From: CAUVKI01 sp963552605
Lineage (GTDB): Bacteria; Bacillota; Clostridia; Tissierellales; Peptoniphilaceae
NCBI GenBank assembly: GCA_963552605.1
Contig: CAUVKI010000011.1
Location: 1-54,460 of the forward strand
Direction: 5' to 3'
DNA length: 54,460 nt
Part shown: piece by piece, positions 40,221-48,536 of the stretch
Layout of the letters: each line of letters begins with the position of its first letter
Position numbering within the stretch: the stretch's first letter is position 1
Made by a program: the position numbers and the translations under genes
Notes under the pieces: model-generated
Told to the model about the DNA's origin: nothing
The model's input: the letters and a program-made list of their open reading frames with translations, nothing else
Databases searched by the model: none

Positions 40221-40307
40221 CTACAAAGCGGGAATCAGCAATCCGGCTTCCCTGTATTTTCTTTCTTCTTCTTTCATCTTTATCAGGTCAGCAGGTTCTC
40301 TTCCCCA

Positions 40308-40679
40308 TCACAGCTTTGTGATAATTTCCTCGGCGAACTTTTTGAGTACAATCTCACCCCAAAGACCGAACAGACGAGCCAATTCTTTGAGGATTGCCCC
40401 TTGCTTCTGTTCTTTGATTTTTAAAAGGCTTTTGGCTTCTTCCACTCCTCTGCGGGTCAAATATAAGTATTTGCGATTAAGAGCCTGAATCCGACCCGTT
40501 GGCGGTATCCACTCAACTCCCGACACCAATTCTTCAACGGCAAGCTTTCTCAAGGAATCCGCAAAGACTTCATAATCCATCTCCAAAAACTCAAAGGTTA
40601 TCTTATCGAAATCGGACACAGGAGCTTGATATTCCACATATAAGGCGCTCAAAAGTCTTTCTTTAGGACTTAGAGCCAT
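40308..40679 (-). CDS. YjcQ-like phage winged-helix protein
   Basis: 123 residues: a winged-helix-like pattern (SDFDKITFEFLEMDYEVFADSL, then a turn and LTRRGVEEAKSLL), as in the YjcQ family of phage proteins of unknown role. After its TGA (40308-40310) the same frame stays open for 28 codons (WGREPADLIKMKEEERKYRE...) to a TAG at 40221, so the protein may have been longer before a stop mutation. The start overlaps the preceding small gene by 17 bases. Confidence 0.55.
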   Translation of the reverse strand: MALSPKERLLSALYVEYQAPVSDFDKITFEFLEMDYEVFADSLRKLAVEELVSGVEWIPPTGRIQALNRKYLYLTRRGVEEAKSLLKIKEQKQGAILKELARLFGLWGEIVLKKFAEEIITKL

Positions 40680-40887
40680 TCTCCTGCTCTCTTTTCTTTC
40701 TCTCTTCGTATTCCTTGAAGAGTTTTCTCTCTTTTTCCATAGATTCTTGTACCAGTTTTTTTTCTTCTTCAGTAATTTCTTCGTGTCCTACCGTTCTACC
40801 TCCCAGAGGTTCAAAAGCCCATCGAGGTTTTGGATTTTTAATAAATTCTTCAAAATCCTTGTCCCTTCTTATTCTTGTCTTTCCCAT
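40663..40887 (-). CDS. Small charged phage protein, unknown
   Basis: 74 residues, N-terminal basic (MGKTRIRRDKDFEEFI), C-terminal half a predicted charged coiled coil (EEEKKLVQESMEKERKLFKEYEERKK). SD GGAGACG. It lies between the immunity-like gene and the YjcQ-like gene, in the same direction. No family recognised. Confidence 0.55.
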   Translation of the reverse strand: MGKTRIRRDKDFEEFIKNPKPRWAFEPLGGRTVGHEEITEEEKKLVQESMEKERKLFKEYEERKKREQENGSKS

Positions 40888-41014
40888 TTTACGTCTCCTC
40901 CAGATAAATATATACGGTTTTATCTTCTTTACATATCTTTACAACCGCTTATATCCCGCCCTTTAGATGACTTTATCTTTATCCTGGCTTGCGGCATATC
41001 GTGGTAATTCCAAT

Positions 41015-41299
41015 CTAAGCGTGCATCATCTGATACAAGTTTTTTGCAGCCTCATATTGAACTTTAAGCTTTTCTTTAAACTCCGTATCATCTAATCCCG
41101 GTTCCATAATTGCGCAGATTTCAGGTATATCTTCATTGAGTAATTCCGTTATTTCGGGATTTTCCGAGTACATTGCATCGTAGTTATCACACAAAAAATC
41201 CTCAACAAATAGAGAAAAAACCTCTGAATTATACTGACTTTTTCCCTTGAAAAACAAGTCCATTTCATTTAGCAGATTTGCTATAATTTTATTTTCCAT
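41015..41299 (-). CDS. Small acidic protein, putative immunity to the MuF toxin
   Basis: 94 residues, all-helical in appearance and strongly acidic in the middle (PEITELLNEDIPEICAIMEP). Its start lies inside the end of the toxin gene (19-base overlap), the usual layout of a toxin and its immunity gene. No domain recognised. The role is inferred from position, size and charge; it could also be an unrelated phage morphogenesis protein. Confidence 0.6.
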   Translation of the reverse strand: MENKIIANLLNEMDLFFKGKSQYNSEVFSLFVEDFLCDNYDAMYSENPEITELLNEDIPEICAIMEPGLDDTEFKEKLKVQYEAAKNLYQMMHA

Positions 41300-42528
41300 C
41301 TCTTATTCACCGAACCTCTCCTCAAAAAGGTAACAAATTCATGATTTTCGCCATTTTGTATTATACAAACCTTTAAATCACTGTGGAGATACACCCAATA
41401 TCCTTTTTCATCAACATAATCAGGTTCGCCCTTAATTATTTGTACAACATCTTCAGCAGATATACTCGGAAAGCCTTTTGATTCCTTTCGCTGTAAAAAT
41501 CTCCCGATAAAATGACTATCCATAGTATAACCTTGGCTTTTGAAGTCCTGATAAGTTTTAATTGCTCTTTCTTTAAAGCCTTCATTCCAGTTTTTGTCTT
41601 GGATATCTCTTAATATCTTATCTCCATTATAACCCTCATTGTCCTCTTCTTTCAACCCCTTAGCCCAAATATCTAAAACTTCATCATCTTCACCTCTTAT
41701 CCAAGCCTTTAACCTCTCATCGATTTCTTTTGTATCTCCAATGACCGGAACAAGAGCGCACCTGCCGTTAGGGTGGTCAAGAGGGATATCATCAAGCTTA
41801 AAGATTTTTCCCTCTCTTGACTGACAAAGAGGGCAAACCCTATGGTCTCTTGAAGAAAGCCATTTCATTTCATCACAAAAAGGATTCTCCCTTGCCGCTT
41901 GAATGCTTGCCGTCTGATAGGCGTGATTTATCGCTGTACGGGCAAGTCTTTTTGCTCTGTAGTTTACATACTTTCGCCTTTCCTGTTCCTCTCTCCAATA
42001 TACGGATTGCTTATCCGGAGGTTTTACAAACTGTCTTAAATCAATTGCCAACTCTCTTGCACTCTTTTTCAAAAGTAAGCCCTTGGATATCACGGATTGA
42101 ATATCTCTCCCTATCTCCTCCGTTAAGTTCCACACCCTGTCGGATAGGGTTCTTTTATCTTTGTAAAGCTCTCCGTCAATTATGCTCTTCGTAACATTAT
42201 CCTGAACTCTTGAAAACATAGAGGAGAAAGAACGGTCAAAGACATTTTTCATAAAATCTTCCTGAAGCTTTGTTCCCTGCGCCGCTCCTTTTTTCACTCC
42301 TTCGGTAAGAATATCTTCATAGGCTTTCTTAATCTCGGTAAGCTTCTCATTGAGAGCTTTAAGATAATCCCTTTTAAATCTCTCATTAAGTGTGCCGGCT
42401 TTAAGCAATCCGACTTCTTCCTCCAGTTCCTCTATGGATAGCTCAAGAACTCTTTGTGTTTCTCTTACGGCTTCCTTTGTGAAGCTGTCCACTCTCTTTC
42501 TCTCTTTTCTTATAAGTTCTTCATACAT
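41281..42528 (-). CDS. Phage minor head protein (SPP1 gp7/MuF) with C-terminal toxin-like domain
   Basis: 415 residues. N-terminal helical part (1-170), then the Phage_Mu_F domain (about 175-260): ARTAINHAYQTAS, WLSSRDHRVCPLCQSREGK, HPNGRCALVP. Such proteins enter the capsid and are thought to be ejected with DNA. The C-terminal 95 residues (about 320-415) are separate from the family core and read HFIGRFLQRKESKG, SAEDVVQII, then a strand-rich tail with VTFLRR: the His/Arg/Thr layout of small RNase-like (BECR-fold) toxin domains. Firmicute temperate phages are known to carry polymorphic MuF toxins. It overlaps the portal gene by 8 bases. The enzymatic activity is a prediction. Confidence 0.8.
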   Translation of the reverse strand: MYEELIRKERKRVDSFTKEAVRETQRVLELSIEELEEEVGLLKAGTLNERFKRDYLKALNEKLTEIKKAYEDILTEGVKKGAAQGTKLQEDFMKNVFDRSFSSMFSRVQDNVTKSIIDGELYKDKRTLSDRVWNLTEEIGRDIQSVISKGLLLKKSARELAIDLRQFVKPPDKQSVYWREEQERRKYVNYRAKRLARTAINHAYQTASIQAARENPFCDEMKWLSSRDHRVCPLCQSREGKIFKLDDIPLDHPNGRCALVPVIGDTKEIDERLKAWIRGEDDEVLDIWAKGLKEEDNEGYNGDKILRDIQDKNWNEGFKERAIKTYQDFKSQGYTMDSHFIGRFLQRKESKGFPSISAEDVVQIIKGEPDYVDEKGYWVYLHSDLKVCIIQNGENHEFVTFLRRGSVNKRWKIKL

Positions 42529-43621
42529 CGAAAGCCTCGCCCGAGTCTATCGCTATGTTTTTTAATTCCTCTTCTATGTCCTCCGCCTCCGACCATTTCA
42601 AAAGGTATGACTTCTTGCTCCTAACTCCGTTTACAACTTCTTCCAGGTCAAGTTTTCTTTCTTCCAAGGTGGCATCGGGAAGAGGATATTCGTGGTCAAT
42701 CGTAAAATTATAATTATCTGAAAAATGGACGCCATAACAGCCGTAAAGCTCAATCATTTTAAAAATCATATCAACCATTTTCCTAAGCCCCGACTCCCAC
42801 ATCAGCCAAAGCTCGTCGCATACACTCATCAAATCCCAATATACCGCCTGCATACTCTTTCCCGAAGCCATCATTCCCTTAAGCTCCGAAAGAGAGGTGT
42901 TTGGAATATCCATAAGAGAGAAAAGAGCGTCCTTTATCTCGGATAACGCTCCCTCGTATCTTTCAGAGTATGAAAAACCTCCCTCAAGTCTTTTTACCTG
43001 TGCTTGCTTTCCGTTTTGGGAAGCAATTATATCCGTCCTTAAATCAATCATTGCTCCGGGAGCGATTCTCACACTCTCCAAGGTGTCTTCCGAAGCGTCC
43101 GTAAAGACATCCTGCCCGAACATCTGGAACTTTAAAGCGTCCACATCATCGCTTGTAAGATGATTATAGGTGTTCTGATTGCTCCAAAGCATTTCAATAT
43201 CGCTTCTTCCGTTCGTTTCTCCGGTAAGCCCCGCATTTTGAAAGATTATTACGGGGATAAAATCAAGTCCGTTTTTATAATTTTCATAGTCGGTTGATAT
43301 GACATTTCCATACCCGTCATAAGTTTTTTCCGAGAGAGTGCATTCTCCGCCCTCAAGCTTCCACTCCTGTTTTTTAATCCTCTGATTTTGTCTGTCAAGC
43401 TCATCATTAAGCCAATAAAAAAAGACCGCTTTTTCCGGTCGGTCTGTGTTCTCAACCTGATAGGTCACTTTGAACTCTTGAGCGGGGGAGAAGATTAACT
43501 TTATCCCCTCTTTTTTATCCGCCCACACTTTGAGGGCAACCTCTCCGCCTATGAGTAAATCCCTTGAGGCTTTAAGCAAAGCCTCGTGAAAACGGTTGTC
43601 TCTTTTTCTTGCCCCATAGAA
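42521..43621 (-). pseudogene. Phage portal protein, N-terminally deleted (SPP1 type)
   Basis: About 366 codons remain of a family of roughly 430-500 residues. Seen: LLIGGEVALKVW, GRSDIEMLWSNQNTYNHL, SGKSMQAVYWDLM, a C-terminal acidic end. The frame joins the small-terminase fragment at about 43605-43630 without a proper start; only a TTG at 43579 could start it. The first 80-100 residues are gone. Confidence 0.8.
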
Positions 43622-43734
43622 TAGCTTGTCTTTTTACTGTATCCTGCTTTTATCGCCACCACTGTTGCATTCCCCGAGATGATGTACTCATCTGCGAATC
43701 TTTGTTGTTTTAAGGTTAATTTTGACAAGTCCAT
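43549..43734 (-). pseudogene. Small terminase N-terminal fragment
   Basis: The start is sound: ATG 43734 with AAGGAGGTG. The first about 40 residues (LTLKQQRFADEYIISGNATV, AIKAGYSKKTSYSMGQE) are a textbook small-terminase HTH. The frame then enters portal DNA and stops at 43549. The rest of terS, all of terL and the portal start have been deleted. Confidence 0.8.
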
Positions 43735-43857
43735 CACCTCCTTCACATAAAAAAATGGCAAGGACATTATCGCCCTTACCCTATTCTTCGACATTCTAAT
43801 GCTATCACTCACTTTATGTGACAAACAATGACATTTAGTGACATTTTTTCCGAATTT

Positions 43858-44235
43858 TTAATTTTCCAAAGTCGCTATTAAGGCATCCTGCAAGACTTTA
43901 GAAAAATTAACACCTGCTTTTTCCGCTTTGTCATTGAGCCAAGACGGAATTGTACAGTTCTTTTTCACCGATATGTTTTTCAGTTTTTGCCTATACTTCT
44001 TAAAATCCACATCAACAAAAGAGATATAATCATAACTTTCTTTTTCATAATCTTTAGCTTTCGGCAAGCTCTTTCCCTCATCTTCAAGCTCTATCCCCAT
44101 AATACCGATAGCATCTCTCGCCATTTCGACAGCGTCCAAAATATTTACGCCTTGTGTATGAATATCCCAATCAGGAATAAACACATAGAGCCCGTCAGTC
44201 GTTTTCTTCATCAGAACGGTATAAACGCACTTCAT
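43858..44235 (-). CDS. hicB: HicB-family antitoxin (copy 2)
   Basis: 125 residues, with the N-terminal HicB fold (TDGLYVFIPDWDIHTQGVNILDAV) and the same C-terminal DNA-binding part as copy 1 (CTIPSWLNDKAEKAGVNFSK against LTIPKWLNDEAERYGVNFSM). It overlaps in sequence with the scar at 31093-31152. 51 bases after its hicA. Confidence 0.93.
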   Translation of the reverse strand: MKCVYTVLMKKTTDGLYVFIPDWDIHTQGVNILDAVEMARDAIGIMGIELEDEGKSLPKAKDYEKESYDYISFVDVDFKKYRQKLKNISVKKNCTIPSWLNDKAEKAGVNFSKVLQDALIATLEN

Positions 44236-44285
44236 ATCGCACCTCGCTTATTTATTTTAACCTAGGGGTGGAAAATCAACGAGGC

Positions 44286-44456
44286 TTACCGCCTCGCCTT
44301 CTTCACTATCTCTCTAGCAGTTATTTCGTTTATTTCAGTGTGTCTTGGAATAGGCATAGTCCTTGAACCCTTTTGGTAGATGTCGTGATTTCCGCCACTT
44401 CGTAAGTAATGCCAACCAAGCTCTTTTAACTGCTTTACCAAATCCCTAAACTTCAT
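44286..44456 (-). CDS. hicA: HicA-family toxin (copy 2)
   Basis: 56 residues from the ATG at 44456 (SD GAGGTGGGG); the frame extends to 44468. Core FRDLVKQLKELGWHYLRSGGNHDIYQKG with the active His in GNHDIY, and PIPRHTEINEITAREIVKKA. Typical HicA, distinct from copy 1, so not a recent duplication. Confidence 0.93.
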   Translation of the reverse strand: MKFRDLVKQLKELGWHYLRSGGNHDIYQKGSRTMPIPRHTEINEITAREIVKKARR

Positions 44457-44479
44457 TCCCCACCTCACTTTATGTTACT

Positions 44480-44508
44480 ATTATACGCATTTAGTACGCA
44501 TTTGTAAA
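44480..44508 (-). promoter_or_regulatory. hicAB-2 promoter with two ATGCGTA boxes
   Basis: On the minus strand: TTTACA (44508-44503), 17-bp spacer, TATAAT (44485-44480). AATGCGTA occurs twice, 9 bases apart, in the spacer and across the -10 box: a probable HicB operator. Confidence 0.75.
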
Positions 44509-44525
44509 GAAATAAAATTTTTATA

Positions 44526-44864
44526 TTGAAATTTTTCTTAATGGGAAAAGAATTAAGAAACGCTTACCCTGATAAAAAAGTAAGAATAATGTTTCAAGAC
44601 GAAGCGGGATTTGGGAGAATAAACAAACCTAAATACTGTCGGTGCAATAAAAATATAAGACCAAGTGTTCCTTGCCATAATATAAGAGAATACAGCTACG
44701 CATATGGAGCAATACGGCATAAATCAAAAGGACTAAAAACACCTGACAACATAAGAATAATTCATATACCGCCATACACACCGGAAATGAATCCCATAGA
44801 ACAAATACGGAAACAAATTCGTTCTATGGGATTTAAATTCGATGCAATTCCTGCGTTTTTTTAA
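44526..44864 (+). pseudogene. IS630-family transposase remnant
   Basis: About 110 codons. FQDEAGFGRINKPKYC is the first catalytic Asp block of the DDE_3 domain and IPPYTPEMNPIEQI the last (catalytic Glu). The N-terminal HTH half is missing, and so is the middle with the second Asp: YAYGAI is joined directly to HKSKGLKTPDN. IEQIR replaces the usual IEQIW. It is dead. Confidence 0.85.
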
Positions 44865-44899
44865 GTTGTTCACCTAAGATTAGTGCGACAGCTCTTTTT

Positions 44900-44929
44900 T
44901 TGGTTGAGTGAAAAGAAAAATGCTATAAT
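44900..44929 (+). promoter_or_regulatory. murJ promoter
   Basis: TTGGTT (44900-44905), 18 bp, TATAAT (44924-44929). It lies 36 bases past the IS630 remnant, and the start codon follows 16 bases later. Confidence 0.55.
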
Positions 44930-44945
44930 AGCGCGGGTGATTTTT

Positions 44946-46472
44946 ATGCAATTTTTAGGTACGGCTGCAATGATTGCCGTATTGAGTTTGTTGTCGAAAT
45001 TTTTGGGTCTTGCAAGGGAGATGCTCACTGCGTTCAGATTCGGAACAGGTCCCGCAATGGATTCTTATGTCGCAGCCCGCACAGCCACAATAATTTTAAT
45101 GGGTACTATCGGGGCGGCTCTTAACTCTTCAATGATGCCCGTGCTTTCAGAAATCGAACTCAAGCACGGAAGAAAGAATAAATATATTTTTTTCAATCGT
45201 ATGGTGAATTTGGTTCTGTTTTTAAGTGTTTTTATATGTCTTATTTCAATGGCGGCTGCACCTTTGCTCGTGAAAGTCATTGCGTGGAATTTCGATTCAT
45301 ATCGCCACGATACGGCTGTTCTGCTTACCCGAATCGGTATGCCTATTGTGATTTTTTTAGGATTAAATTATCTATATACGGCATTTCTCCAACAGTCGAA
45401 AATATTTTTTCCCTCTGCCGCGTCGGGCATCCCATATAATTTTTGTTTCTTTATCTATCTTTGGTTCTGCGGAACTTCTCCTGATATCAAAGGGCTTATG
45501 CTTATCACGGTGTTGGCTGCATTCTTTCAATTTGCCATTTTAATTCCTTCGGCAAGAAAATTGAAATACAGATTTCACCCCAGAAGAAGAGTTATAGACA
45601 AAGATGTTGTGAAAGTGTCGGGAATGGTAATACCTGTCCTGATAGGCTCTTCCGTTCAGCAAATAAATACTATGATAGATCGCACACTCGCAAGCGGACT
45701 TGAGAAGGGTTCGATATCCTCTCTAAGTTATGCCTCAAGGGTAAATGATGTCGTTATTTCCGTTTTCGTGGCGGCAATTACCACGGTGATATTCCCTATG
45801 TTGTCCGAGGCGTTTGCAAAAAGCGAAAAGAGAAGGATGCTTGAGATTTTAAAAAAGGGGATAGGGATAATCGTGTTGGTTACGATTCCTGCTTCATTCG
45901 GACTTGCAACTCTCTCCTCTCCTTTTATAAAGTTTGTGTTTGAGAGGGGAATGTTTGATGCAAATTCCACCGCTATGACGGCGGGGGCGTTGCTTATGTA
46001 CTCTCTCGGTCTTACGGGAATAGGGGTTAGGCTTCTTTTGAATAAAGCTTTTTATTCTCTGGAGGATACCATAACCCCTATGCGAAACGGAGTGGCAACC
46101 GTGTTTGTAAATATTATTTCAAGCGTGATTTTGGTGCGGTTTATTAAGATGGACGGGATAGCTCTGGGAACGAGTATTGCCGCCACATTTTCCACACTCT
46201 CTCTCATATTCCTTCTGAGAAAAAAATTCGGACGCTTGAGAATGAGAGGACTTTTGGCGGATGTTATCAAAATCACATTCGCTTCCGCAGTTATGGCGCT
46301 TGCGGTCTATTTTTGTTATTACAGATTGGGAATGTCGTCTCCCGAAAAATACCATACTTTATTCTTGGGGCTTTCCATTTTGATTGCGGTTATTGTTTAT
46401 TTTTTATTGCTCCTAATGTTAAGAGTGAATGCTCTTAAGGAACTTATAAATACTGTTTTCAGGAGAAACTAA
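44946..46472 (+). CDS. murJ: Lipid II flippase MurJ
   Basis: 508 residues from the ATG at 44946; an upstream GTG at 44883 would place the promoter inside the gene. About 14 membrane segments of the MOP superfamily, with LLSKFLGLAREMLTAFRFG and GAALNSSMMPVLSE at the N-terminus and FVFERGMFDANST with conserved charges. It moves lipid II to the outer face of the membrane for wall synthesis. It converges on the NlpC/P60 gene with only 2 bases between stops. Confidence 0.93.
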   Translation: MQFLGTAAMIAVLSLLSKFLGLAREMLTAFRFGTGPAMDSYVAARTATIILMGTIGAALNSSMMPVLSEIELKHGRKNKYIFFNRMVNLVLFLSVFICLISMAAAPLLVKVIAWNFDSYRHDTAVLLTRIGMPIVIFLGLNYLYTAFLQQSKIFFPSAASGIPYNFCFFIYLWFCGTSPDIKGLMLITVLAAFFQFAILIPSARKLKYRFHPRRRVIDKDVVKVSGMVIPVLIGSSVQQINTMIDRTLASGLEKGSISSLSYASRVNDVVISVFVAAITTVIFPMLSEAFAKSEKRRMLEILKKGIGIIVLVTIPASFGLATLSSPFIKFVFERGMFDANSTAMTAGALLMYSLGLTGIGVRLLLNKAFYSLEDTITPMRNGVATVFVNIISSVILVRFIKMDGIALGTSIAATFSTLSLIFLLRKKFGRLRMRGLLADVIKITFASAVMALAVYFCYYRLGMSSPEKYHTLFLGLSILIAVIVYFLLLLMLRVNALKELINTVFRRN

Positions 46473-46474
46473 TT

Positions 46475-47704
46475 TCATTCTTCAAACAGCAGCTTTAAAA
46501 TTTCTTCCGGAGTCATTTCAAAAATCCCGTCGGGATCGGAAAGAGTTCCTTTGGGGGATAAATCCCACCTGAAACAATCATATTCCGTAAGGTAATCCAA
46601 GGTGTTCGGTAAAAGCTGATATCTTTCGGAAAACTGAGAGCGATATTTTTTCATATACTCAACCGCAAGCTTGTGTGCTTCACTTTCACTTCTGCCGTCA
46701 GGGGTCATTGTACCTGAAAGCTTTACTCCGGGAGGAGTGGCGTGGACGAGGAGAACGCTTCCGTCACTCAAAGTTCCGAGAGATAAAAAGACATGCCCGT
46801 CTTTGCTCATTATATCGCCTGCTCTGTGATCTTTTACTTCGGAACTCGGAGTGAAAGATCCCCAGCCCCTGTTTGCATAACTTTTTGCCATCTTTCCGCT
46901 TACAACCAAGTAATCCTCTTTTCCCTCGGTGCGGAAGGTGTTATAAAGAACCCAACTTATAAAGCCCGAGCAATCCAAACCGTTGTGGATTTCGTATGAA
47001 TGTTTTTTGTGGTCATAATCCTTATCCTGAGAATTGAAAAATGCTATCCATGTGTTTGAAAGTCCGAAGGTTTTCGCTTCTATTCCCGAACCGTTATCTT
47101 CCTTATTCCAAGCTCCCCCGTAAATATAAAGCACTCTTCCCACAGGCATCATTGCATTCTTCAGCAGGAATTTGAGAGTGGGTTTTTCATTCGGATTTTC
47201 CGAATTTATATTTTCGGAAGGAGTTTTTATGTTGAAGTCAACTGCCGAGGGTTTTTCTTTTTCAATCCGAAGCTCAACCGTTCTTTCGTCATTGTTCCAC
47301 GAAACGTCCGCTCCGAATATTTCGGCAATCGCCCTTACGGGAACCATAGTGCGGGAGTTTTTTATATAGGGAGCGGTTTCAAGACGAGTTATTTTTGTAT
47401 CCTCACCCGAAACGAAATACATAGAAGTATCCCCGATAAAAAGAGTTACAACGGCATTATCCCTCCATACCTCTATTCTTTGCGAAGCATTCTCCCAATA
47501 GACTTCCGCTCCCATCGCCTTTCCTATTACGGAGAGCGGCACAAGGGTGCGGGAATTTTTTATTTCCGCAGGTGCTTCCGTCTTTATCTCGACCCCGTTC
47601 AGTTTCAAAATAACTTCCTCAAGGGCATAGCTTTTTTTCGTACACATAAAAATCGAGAATGCAAATAAAAATATTGCCGCCTTTTTAAAAAATTTCACAA
47701 TCAC
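46475..47704 (-). CDS. Secreted NlpC/P60-like hydrolase with copper-amine-oxidase-N domains
   Basis: 409 residues. Signal peptide (about 1-27), two copper amine oxidase N-terminal-like repeats (about 28-150: SRTLVPLSVIGKAMGAEVYW and SRTMVPVRAIAEIFGADVSW) that anchor or bind wall, a linker, and a C-terminal NlpC/P60-type fold with Cys in HNGLDCSGFISWVLY and His in DGHVFLSLG. Likely a peptidoglycan endopeptidase at the cell surface. Confidence 0.85.
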   Translation of the reverse strand: MIVKFFKKAAIFLFAFSIFMCTKKSYALEEVILKLNGVEIKTEAPAEIKNSRTLVPLSVIGKAMGAEVYWENASQRIEVWRDNAVVTLFIGDTSMYFVSGEDTKITRLETAPYIKNSRTMVPVRAIAEIFGADVSWNNDERTVELRIEKEKPSAVDFNIKTPSENINSENPNEKPTLKFLLKNAMMPVGRVLYIYGGAWNKEDNGSGIEAKTFGLSNTWIAFFNSQDKDYDHKKHSYEIHNGLDCSGFISWVLYNTFRTEGKEDYLVVSGKMAKSYANRGWGSFTPSSEVKDHRAGDIMSKDGHVFLSLGTLSDGSVLLVHATPPGVKLSGTMTPDGRSESEAHKLAVEYMKKYRSQFSERYQLLPNTLDYLTEYDCFRWDLSPKGTLSDPDGIFEMTPEEILKLLFEE

Positions 47705-47713
47705 ATAACCCCT

Positions 47714-48523
47714 TTAAAAGAAAATTTCCGATTGTTTTTCCGCCCCGTACAAATCCTCAAGTTCGTGCAGATGATAAAGATATCCCGCATCGTCAAAGAA
47801 TTTTGCTTCCTCGGGACATTTTTTCACGCATGCACAGCATTTCATACACTTACCTATGATCTTTGAAGGATCGTCATAATCAATCGACCCCAAAGGACAG
47901 GCTCTCACGCAGATTTTGCAGTTCGTGCAATTTTCATTTGTGAGAGGTTTTATCTTGACAAAATCAATCCCCTTGCCGTATCTGTCCCTCGGAGTGAAAT
48001 AAGGTCTTATGGGATTTTCCCCGGGGAAATTCGGCTCGGAGAAGTCTTTTTTTGAAATTTTTTCATAAGCGGCTTTTGCCAATTTTTCCGCAATAAAAAA
48101 ATCTCTTTCATCGGGACGGGCTTTGGCAAGGATTTTTGAAAAAGAATGTTCTCCTATAAAAGTTCCGCCCGCAATTACCTTTGCTCCTCCCTGCATCAGC
48201 AAAAGAGAAAGCTCAATAAGACAGTCATCCGGAGATCGGTTGCCATATAGAACCAGAGGAATTGAAAAAGCCCCTTTTGCATCTATTCGGCTCAGATATT
48301 TCAAAAGCAGGCTCGGCACTCTTCCCGCATAGGTCGGCACGGCGCACACCAACAAATCCCCCTCGGAAAAGGAAGGCATTTCTTCACGACTTTTCGGGGA
48401 GGAAAAATCGTATTTAAAAAACTCCGCCTCTTTGAAATACTCCAAAAGCTTTGCAGTTACTTTCCTTACAATTTTTTCCGTCGTGCCGGTTGCGGAAAAA
48501 TAAAAAGCACATATGCGTTTCAT
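47714..48523 (-). CDS. EFR1-type flavodoxin/ferredoxin fusion protein
   Basis: 269 residues. N-terminal flavodoxin-like domain (about 1-165; FMN-binding loop SATGTTEK) and a C-terminal double [4Fe-4S] ferredoxin (CTNCKICVRACP and CMKCCACVKKCP). Family of unknown substrate, common in anaerobic Firmicutes; it probably moves electrons from ferredoxin pools. It is 9 bases upstream of the NlpC/P60 gene and 13 after nadK on the same strand. Confidence 0.88.
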   Translation of the reverse strand: MKRICAFYFSATGTTEKIVRKVTAKLLEYFKEAEFFKYDFSSPKSREEMPSFSEGDLLVCAVPTYAGRVPSLLLKYLSRIDAKGAFSIPLVLYGNRSPDDCLIELSLLLMQGGAKVIAGGTFIGEHSFSKILAKARPDERDFFIAEKLAKAAYEKISKKDFSEPNFPGENPIRPYFTPRDRYGKGIDFVKIKPLTNENCTNCKICVRACPLGSIDYDDPSKIIGKCMKCCACVKKCPEEAKFFDDAGYLYHLHELEDLYGAEKQSEIFF

Positions 48524-48536
48524 ATTGTCCTCCGTT

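Noticed and set aside
39823..40488. Plus-strand frame of 221 codons in the prophage debris
   Set aside because: It is antisense to the Rha fragment and the YjcQ-like gene, has no SD and Ser/Phe/Leu-rich composition typical of shadows.
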